DNA of 64,000 nucleotides, from positions 142,291 to 206,290 of the forward strand of contig NW_019773748.1 of the NCBI RefSeq assembly GCF_001039355.2. The letters run 5' to 3'. Made by a program: the position numbers and the translations under genes. The stretch comes from Lingula anatina. Its lineage: Eukaryota > Brachiopoda > Lingulata > Lingulida > Lingulidae. Below, piece by piece: positions 57,801-64,000 of this stretch. Within the stretch, counting starts at the first letter, position 1. The number at the start of each line of letters is the position of its first letter. The notes below the pieces were generated by a model. It was not told where the DNA came from, ran no database searches, and saw only the letters and a list, made by a program, of their open reading frames with translations.

Positions 57801-60800
57801 CCGACAGAGAAAAAAACTGTTGGGAAAGGACTTATCGTGTTGTGGCCAACATTTGTTTGAGCTCATCGCAAAATGCCAATGCCTTTAGTCTTGTAATCGA
57901 AAAAATGATGCGAACGGGAATGCAAATAACGTACAAATTTAAGGATTAACCTTACGTTTGACAAACAGTCATGATTCAAGCGTTCCAGAGATGATAAAAT
58001 TGACCTACCCACCTAAGTCAATTTCTAATCTTCTGTAGATTTAATGAGATGGATCTGTACACAGTAAGTTCATTACATCTTGCAATATTCCGCTTATCTT
58101 ATCCATAATGTGGCCTAAATTCATTATACGTGTGCCAGGGATATGAATTAATTAATGAATATTGACAACGGTGTCTCCTGGCACAAACATCCTGTGAAGA
58201 GGACCCTCTTTGCGTTCCCCTAGACGCGCCCTACACGTGTTCTGATACGCCCCGATCTTGATGAGAAACTGATGGCATCGTTGGGAGATAGTTTCGTTGA
58301 CCAGACAGGACATTATTAACTTGGGCAGAATAAAATGAAACGGATTTTGTAAGACATCAGGAAATCTTGGAAATAATGCAAGGGTTTTCAACACATCTCT
58401 TAGAATTTCAGATATATCTCAACATAAAAATGATAATGATCGACATAAAGCGATGTCCAACAATGAACTGTTAGGAAGTAACAATGCAGTAGGAGTAAAA
58501 TAGACAGTGTCTCACATAGCCATAGAGTCGCAGTGTATTAGAGTTAAGTTATTATTTGTATATTTACTGTGATTAGCAATATTCCAATCATTTGAACACG
58601 TTTATCTCACAATATTGGGCTTTCAATTGACATTTGCTGAGTATACTCTTACTAAAAATTGATAGTAATGGCTCTCAGAGTATGGAGTGGGATAGCGTTC
58701 GCAGGTCCTTCCAAAACATGCCCCGCCTCTATGGTGGTAAAATACAAATAAAGCAAAAAAAAAAAAAATGTGGGAGATGAATAAAGAATACATATGTATG
58801 TTATCTTTAATGAGTTAAATGATGTTGAAAAGCAGTGATCGTATGCATTGCCATGAAATTTCATGTCGTGAAGGGGTGAACTTGTCAGTAGGACACATAC
58901 TCAATACTGTCGATGCGGAGTGATATAACGTCGTTTTCTCGCGCCAGGACGTTACGTCGGGCTCAAATTTTGTAAAAATTTAAACTTGGTCGAAGAATGG
59001 CTATATACTCTGAACAAATGCATGCCTAGCAAGTCTAATAAGATGATATGATTGTAGGGTATATAGACTTCATATTCATGTAGCCTTCTACTGAAATGTT
59101 GTCGTTTAGAGTGAGCTTGCGTTCGTCAAAGTCGCACTGAGCGGTAAAATTTGACCTTGGCAACATCGTAACTTTGGCCACTATTCCTCAACTAGAGAGT
59201 GTGCGGGAAATTCCGGATAAGAGATAACGTATCTTTCAATCAATGTTGTATGTATTAAAAATGATCAAAATCCATCTTTGGAAACAAATGTTGCAGTATT
59301 TTTTGTACCACTTTTAAGTTTTGGTTTAAGTAAGAGTCTATCATTTCACACCAGAACACACTATCGCACTCTGATTTCATGTTTATTTTGGCAATCGCTT
59401 ATTATGGAACTATCTACTGGTTCTGAAACTATATCGTATTGTGTGATAGCACGACGTCAGATAGATGTTACTGGGGGATGTTCTGTAAGGACAGTGCTTT
59501 AAGATAAGAATAAAACTGATGTATTAGACAATGGGCATTTAGAAAAAATGTCAACTAGCATGTTTTGTAGGAGCAAGCTTTGTTCATCTGAGATAAAATC
59601 CTTCAGAAATATGTGATAAATATAGGTCTGTGACACGAATATGAATGCAGGGACGATACTATGTCTCAGACGAATGCAAAAATATGAACTTATATATAAT
59701 AGCAAAAAGAACAGATGCTTTCATATGTTCCGACAATCGTAAATAATTAGCCTTTATTAAGCAAACGGGGTGACATACAATTATCTTAAAACAAGACATG
59801 ATTTTTGAAAAAAGAAAGAAAGAAAGAAAGAAAGCAAACTGATAGAAAACACCGAGAAGAAACTACTGTCACACCCTTTTTTGGTTTTGATTATTATTGA
59901 TATTATTGATATTATTGCAACTGAAAATAATTACTTCCGTTATATACGTTAATTTTTGCCATGTTGTCTTCTAACACATATATGCAAGACGAAAGAAGTA
60001 TTACAGTGCTGTTTGTACTTGTAAAAGTTCAAATATTAATATTATTTGTTCAAATCGTATTTTGAATTGTACACCAGAATGCCACTCAAGCACGTCAAAA
60101 AGTCAAACACTTCTCCGTCTGTGGCGCATTTACTTCAGACATAGAAATTGTGGCGACAGGAATGACGCGTGAATAACTATTTTGTTGAAAAGATAAATAA
60201 TAAAAAGAAATTGTTTTTAAAGCATTTACCAGACAGAATTATAGAAAATTATCAAATAGCTTCAACGGGCCGACTATCATTAAAATGCGATCTCTTTCAA
60301 AGTTTGCAAAAGGAAACAAAAAGTTAACACTCATATCTTTATCGCTATGAAACAGGGACCACATAAAACGTTTTCATCGCGTATTTAATAATACCAATTG
60401 CAGAAAAATAAAAATCATAGTATAAAGAACTTAAGAAAACTAAAAAGTAAATTTTTGTAAATTCACAAATCCTGAAAATACCTGTATTTGCAGCTTTAAC
60501 CTGAAAGGATTATTTAAAGGCCCCTGTAACTTCACTCCAAATGATAAAAATTAAGAAAGGGGGTATTACTAAAATTCATCATCTTTGCAAATTCAAAAAA
60601 ATAATTATAAATGCTTTTGAAATGTACCTAAGTACATTAATTTTTCCAACTCCACATACCTTCCATACATACTTTTCACAATAAAAAAAAATACTTTCAA
60701 ATATTGCAACACCAGGGGAGAAAACTGGTGAAAAATATTAAAATATAAAGACAAAGTCATGCACTTCTTGCGTTGATATAATCATTTGACCACGTGACGT

Positions 60801-61044
60801 TACCTTTCATGTCGCCCCATCCATCCTCGGAGTTCGACACTGTCTCCGTCAAATCACTGGTTCTTGGTTTTTTCCCAGGAGTCTGTTCCTCAGAGATGGT
60901 CTCTAGGGAGGTGTAGTTGGCATCAGGTTGATGCCAGGGAGTGAGGGTGGTTGAGAACCCAGTGTTGTTTCCACTCGCGACTGTCGTCTGCTGATACACG
61001 TTCCCGAACCCCGTCACCGGCTGCATCACTCCTATGTGTTCCAT
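46186..61044 (-). CDS. RFX4/RFX8-like transcription factor (paralogue of RFX6)
   Basis: A second RFX-family DNA-binding protein, lying in tandem just upstream of RFX6. Eighteen coding exons in transcript order: 61044-60804, 55702-55552, 55086-54963, 54481-54420, 53794-53717, 52269-52242, 51517-51335, 51059-50946, 50652-50603, 50145-50045, 49779-49721, 49285-49141, 48758-48664, 48332-48215, 47671-47549, 47357-47265, 47124-46543, 46376-46186. This is 2538 nt, or 845 aa. An acidic stretch (about 92-104) precedes the RFX DNA-binding domain (about 125-207, with intact [16 protein letters not shown]). The dimerisation region runs to about 551, a basic [10 protein letters not shown] nuclear signal lies near 576, and the C-terminus is Ser/Tyr/Pro-rich. 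[15 protein letters not shown] and PIESY-x-EW favour RFX4; VLTDVLIP and HLAQTAR recall RFX6. RFX4, RFX8 or a pre-duplication orthologue cannot be separated by eye. A CAG acceptor four bases before the ATG implies a 5' UTR exon further upstream. Confidence 0.94.
46414..46448. repeat. 35-nt T run in a 166-bp intron
   Basis: A homopolymer (A on the transcribed sense strand) that fills a fifth of the last intron of the RFX4/8-like gene, 38 bp from its acceptor. Confidence 0.95.
46543..47124 (-). CDS. RFX4/8-like exon 17, long Ser/Tyr/Pro-rich exon
   Basis: 194 codons of Ser, Tyr, Pro and His-rich low-conservation sequence. GTAAGT donor, phase 1-1. Probably a disordered regulatory region. Confidence 0.9.
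47265..47357 (-). CDS. RFX4/8-like exon 16, basic nuclear signal
   Basis: 93 nt, phase 1-1, with [16 protein letters not shown]. Skipping it would keep the frame. No counterpart in RFX6. Confidence 0.88.
47549..47671 (-). CDS. RFX4/8-like exon 15
   Basis: 123 nt, [20 protein letters not shown] then a Glu/Gln-rich helix. Phase 1-1, as in RFX6 exon 15. Confidence 0.95.
47842..47913 (+). tRNA. tRNA-Pro (anticodon CGG)
   Basis: 72 nt with full cloverleaf. Acceptor stem GGCTCGT pairs with ACGAGCC. The anticodon stem CTCGC/GCGAG carries loop TTCGGGT, with anticodon CGG at 47874-47876. The T arm contains GGTTCAA. Internal A- and B-box promoter sequences are present, and no intron. It lies antisense in the intron between exons 14 and 15 of the RFX4/8-like gene. 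Confidence 0.96.
47916..47921 (+). terminator. RNA polymerase III terminator of tRNA-Pro
   Basis: A run of six T, two bases after the mature tRNA 3' end. Confidence 0.85.
48215..48332 (-). CDS. RFX4/8-like exon 14
   Basis: 118 nt, [20 protein letters not shown] then [13 protein letters not shown]. Same length and phase as RFX6 exon 14. Confidence 0.96.
48664..48758 (-). CDS. RFX4/8-like exon 13
   Basis: 95 nt, [20 protein letters not shown]. Same length and phase as RFX6 exon 13. GTGCGT donor. Confidence 0.94.
49141..49285 (-). CDS. RFX4/8-like exon 12
   Basis: 145 nt, [20 protein letters not shown] and onward. Phase 0 to 1, like RFX6 exon 12 (142 nt). The second half is not similar to RFX6. 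Confidence 0.92.
49721..49779 (-). CDS. RFX4/8-like exon 11
   Basis: 59 nt, phase 1 to 0, [26 protein letters not shown] donor. Confidence 0.93.
50045..50145 (-). CDS. RFX4/8-like exon 10
   Basis: 101 nt, phase 2 to 1, [18 protein letters not shown] then a Lys run. With exon 11 (59 nt) it makes 160 nt, the exact length of the single RFX6 exon 11. Confidence 0.92.
50603..50652 (-). CDS. RFX4/8-like exon 9
   Basis: 50 nt, [16 protein letters not shown]. Same length and phase as RFX6 exon 10. Confidence 0.95.
50946..51059 (-). CDS. RFX4/8-like exon 8
   Basis: 38 codons, [20 protein letters not shown] and on to SDSILYK. Same length and phase as RFX6 exon 9. Confidence 0.95.
51335..51517 (-). 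CDS. RFX4/8-like exon 7 (equals RFX6 exons 7 and 8)
   Basis: 61 codons, [18 protein letters not shown] through [15 protein letters not shown] and ANFDE. One exon here where RFX6 has two. Confidence 0.95.
52242..52269 (-). CDS. RFX4/8-like exon 6, 28-nt microexon
   Basis: Encodes (R)[15 protein letters not shown] acceptor, GTAAGT donor. Same size and phase as the RFX6 microexon. Confidence 0.93.
53717..53794 (-). CDS. RFX4/8-like exon 5, wing
   Basis: 78 nt, [20 protein letters not shown]. Same length and phase as RFX6 exon 5. Confidence 0.96.
   Translation of the reverse strand, partial: VPLLWDWYQGDICLLPLRVRWQGTY
54420..54481 (-). CDS. RFX4/8-like exon 4, recognition helix
   Basis: 62 nt, [20 protein letters not shown]. 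The usual Gln is present, unlike in the RFX6 copy. Same length and phase as RFX6 exon 4. Confidence 0.96.
54703..54836. repeat. Poly-A tract and (TAA)n microsatellite
   Basis: 39 A at 54703-54741, then TAA repeats at 54793-54836, in the RFX4/8-like intron between exons 3 and 4. Confidence 0.95.
54963..55086 (-). CDS. RFX4/8-like exon 3, DNA-binding domain
   Basis: 124 nt, same length and phase as RFX6 exon 3. Encodes [20 protein letters not shown] and on to GAATFGK. Confidence 0.96.
55552..55702 (-). CDS. RFX4/8-like exon 2, acidic run and DBD start
   Basis: Phase 1 to 2. Encodes [12 protein letters not shown] and then [11 protein letters not shown] leading into the DNA-binding domain. GTAAGT donor. 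Confidence 0.9.
55868..55915. repeat. A-rich AAT/AAAT/AAAAT repeat
   Basis: Imperfect A-rich short tandem repeats in RFX4/8-like intron 1. Confidence 0.9.
59811..59834. repeat. (GAAA)n microsatellite
   Basis: Six units of AAAG in RFX4/8-like intron 1. Confidence 0.92.
60804..61044 (-). CDS. RFX4/8-like exon 1, N-terminus
   Basis: 80 codons plus one base, starting at the first ATG after a CTGCAG acceptor at 61049. Contains GKKPRTSD, a possible nuclear signal, and Thr/Ser/Gln-rich sequence. GTAACG donor. Confidence 0.82.
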
Positions 61045-61048
61045 AGTG

Positions 61049-64000
61049 CTGCAGATAAGACAACAACGCCTAGTAAGTATATCCAAGAGTTAAAATCATA
61101 GTTTTACAGCCAGGACTGTACATTTGACTACAGCCATTGTTTCGTAGGCGAGATGTGCGTAAATTCTTAGGGATCGGGACAGAAATCGTGTGAGCATTTA
61201 GTGTAAACACTTGAGACAAATATTGATTAACCTTAGATCCCGCCCACTAATCTCTAACAGCCAATCTCATGGCGAAGAGCGTTATCGGCCATTCTTAAAT
61301 TTCGTTGCGTATTCCATTTGTTTCGCCGAACGTGTGAAGTTTACCCAATTATTGGTTCATAGACTTAATTGCAGCAGGAAACTTTACTGATTCAGGTGCT
61401 GATTGGGTTCCAGTCGAGAAAAACTATACACGTAGGATACACTGACGTCTGATTAGAAACGTTCACCACTGTGTCATTAGCCAAAAATTTTTACATATGC
61501 AGACTTTTTTTGCATTAAAAAGGTCTTATTTTGTTAAATTTTTCGCGGATAACAGATCGTTTGTATACAAAAGTAAAATATTGAAAACCGAGCTAAATAT
61601 GTAAGTTTATACCGCTACGATAATTGTTGGTTTATTTAAAAGCAAAAAATTGATATTGTACATAAAAGAATTGAACAAATTAAGCCATCCAAGGTAAGGT
61701 GCCGGCATTTTGACTGAGGACATATTCATCAGCATTTTAATACAAATATCAATATTGAAAATATCGCAAGTCTAGTTGTTGTGCAAGTACTCTGTGGTTA
61801 AGTGGCTTTTGCGTGTCCTGTGTGCTGTAGCCGTCATCCATCGCGCAGTGTTTGTAGTTCAACTCTTAATGCTTATTGTGCTGTTTGCTCATCCAATAGA
61901 TTAGCTGGCGGTACCAGGTGACAGAGGGACTAGGAACCTCGCCGGCGGCTCCCAAGAAACACCAAAAGGGCTTGTCTCTAGGACAATAGGGCCAAGAACA
62001 TGAACAATGTGAGATGAGTGCAGCATATCCATTGTGACGGAATCGAATTGTGTGTGTAGGGCTTTTAAAATGGACTGAAAAGTTGAACTTCATAAGCGGC
62101 AAGAACAAAGCCTATCCGATGTCTCTCACTTTCACTGGACAAGCTTTCCACACTCTCTACATTAAAACGCCAACGCCAATATGCCAAGGGTAACCTGAGG
62201 AAAGCTACACTACATAAAGCGAGCAATAAAGAGCATAGAGCAACAAATATTATTGTGTTTTAGAAGTTATCATTACATTTTAAATGTCACATTATCCATT
62301 GAGTCTAAAAAATCTAACACTGATGGGATTATGCTGGCATAGTTTGCATTTCATCTTTTAGAATGGCTTACGAGATCTAATTTCAAATCGTCCTAACAAA
62401 GCTAAAACGGCTATATTGTATATTGATCAACAGCTTGAGATAACATTTTTTAAGGAATTAAAGGCAATCTTTTGCCTACAATGGAGCGAGCTGTATGACT
62501 GGTTGATAGCACAATGACTTGAATATACTATATCTAAACGAAAATACGTTTGGACTTTTTCTGTTTAAAAAAAATGGTCTAAAATAAGTCATTTGGACAT
62601 AAAAAAGAGTGGATAGCGTTTTGTATTAATGACAGCTAGTTTCCGATCCAAAGTAAAGAGAACGAGATCAAAGATTTTAAATGGAGATCTCGCGCCAGTA
62701 AGTCGAAGACTTTACCTTTAATTGCATGCCTACTCTACAGTAGTTGTGGAGTATATAAACTTTTGTGACGATGTCATGAACAGAATCACATTCCTTGCCA
62801 GCATTCGGGGAGGGGGGGGGGGCGGGGCGGGGGGATCTTAGCTTACTGCCAGTTACTCTTGGATGCAACGAACGCAAGACCCAGTAAAACAACCCATTGC
62901 TTGATGGATCCTGGAATGAACTGAGCCCATATTACTAGAAAATCTATACAGCGTGAGACGAACATACAACAGATACCCTGCCTATAATAGAACCAAAATT
63001 CTGCTGTAAGGAATGCAATAATAATAACTCGTTAAATATCAATATTTTCATAGTTTATTGAAATTGCATAAGAAGTATGCTTCCTGGCCAGCTTTCCTTG
63101 GGCAGCACACAAAGACTGGCATTACTGACTACTATTATATGACGTTCATATTGTTTCAGACACCATTTAACTCACATGATAATCATTTGAAATTCTTGTT
63201 AAGTGAAAAACAGTACTCAATAATCCTTTAACCTCTTACGTCCAATATAATGAAAGCTCCGACAGAATGCAGTGTACTACTGGTACTAAAGCCTTGTATT
63301 TTCGGTCTATGGTTCCAAATCCAAATATAGATGGCGCTACAAAATATACAATTTAAAAAATTGCTGATTTAAAATGACCTCATGTTAAATATTAATTGCC
63401 CATAAGTTATTTTCATATGACAAAATAGTATAAATTAATAGTTTACTGTATAACCCCCATTAAAAAAAAAAAAAATAATAAAAATAAATAAATAAATAAA
63501 TAAATTTAAAAAAAAAAGTATTTTTGAAATATTTCAAAATATTTACATGAAATTTTTTCAACAGAAGTCAATGTATATATTTCAACACCGCACTTTAAAT
63601 TTAAAGATAACCAATTACAACAATATTGATAGTGCCTTTTGTAAAGACATACTAAATTATCTTGGATGTGAAACCTTAAATGCCGCTTCAAACAAAAATT
63701 TTTACCAATGTCACTGTCCATCTAGTAGTCAAGCATCTAAAAAACTATTGTGTTTGATCTGACTATTTCTTAAAAAGTGTACAAGACATTGTTTTTCATT
63801 TATAAAATAAGGAGCAACAAATCAAAAACCAATACTACAGAAAAGCAATATGAGAAAAGAGGGAAAAGCTGCATTTTGCATTTTTCATGATCACAACAAA
63901 ACACCAACACGCTATGTGCCTGGTAAAAGAGAACACTGGTATTATATCCCAGTTAAAAGTTGTTAATAGCTTCAACTTCTTAATTTACATTAGTACTGAA
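61049..64000. other. Upstream region of the RFX4/8-like gene
   Basis: Probably 5' UTR intron and promoter of the RFX4/8-like gene. It has a G-rich tract at 62806-62834 and A/AAAT repeats at 63463-63519. No coding exon or transcription start could be fixed. Confidence 0.5.
63463..63519. repeat. Poly-A and (AAAT)n repeat
   Basis: An A tract followed by about five AAAT units and another A tract. Confidence 0.93.

Larger units (their letters stand above)
55703..60803 (-). other. RFX4/8-like intron 1, no gene recognised
   Basis: 5.1 kb, the longest intron of the two RFX genes. It contains A/TAA-rich and GAAA simple repeats. Open frames at 58152-58394 and elsewhere have no resemblance I can name. 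Confidence 0.6.

Noticed and set aside
57648-58394. Minus-strand frames of 72 and 80 codons in RFX4/8-like intron 1
   Set aside because: No resemblance to known proteins, and no phase-compatible splice sites were needed by the gene model.
61045-61086. N-terminal extension of the RFX4/8-like protein upstream of its first ATG
   Set aside because: The upstream codon is TTG, not ATG, and a good polypyrimidine-CAG acceptor lies four bases before the ATG at 61044.

Overview
This is a protein-coding stretch of an animal genome. It is AT-rich, with many short introns (mostly 0.3-1.5 kb), GT-AG splicing throughout, abundant simple repeats, an old Tc1/mariner copy and a foldback MITE-like element. The three genes are clear orthologues or paralogues of vertebrate genes, but intron size and repeat content suggest a (probably marine) bilaterian invertebrate. 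The phylum cannot be fixed from the sequence alone. Gene models were built by hand from open frames, splice signals and known family proteins. In all three models the exon phases join without a frame break.

Layout. (1) 1-4131: non-coding flank with microsatellites and short repeats. (2) 4132-20499, + strand: RASEF (Rab45), an EF-hand / coiled-coil / Rab GTPase protein. It has 17 coding exons per transcript and two alternative EF-hand first exons (4132-4463 and 11653-12155), both ending in phase 2 and so able to join the same second exon. Predicted products are 744 and 801 aa. Its 8.4 kb first intron holds a MITE-like insertion, a Tc1/mariner relic with recognisable terminal inverted repeats, and a local tandem duplication. 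(3) 20500-22525: convergent intergenic space with the 3' UTRs of RASEF and RFX6. (4) 43658-22526, - strand: RFX6, 20 coding exons, 897 aa, with a winged-helix RFX DNA-binding domain and C-terminal motifs typical of RFX6. (5) 43659-46185: 2.5 kb spacer holding the presumed RFX6 promoter. (6) 61044-46186, - strand: a second RFX factor of the RFX4/6/8 class (closest by eye to RFX4/RFX8), 18 coding exons, 845 aa, in tandem with RFX6 and sharing most of its intron positions and phases. An intact tRNA-Pro(CGG) gene lies on the opposite strand in one of its introns. (7) 61049-64000: upstream flank or 5' UTR intron of the second RFX gene, with no further coding sequence recognised.

The two RFX genes look like an old tandem duplication of one transcription-factor gene. 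RASEF is functionally unrelated and is only a tail-to-tail neighbour. I found no CRISPR, operon or other prokaryotic-type system, and nothing I would call a wholly new biological system. The most noteworthy points are the paired EF-hand first exons of RASEF, the RFX6-RFX4/8-like tandem with matching gene structure, and an unusual residue in the RFX6 DNA-binding domain.
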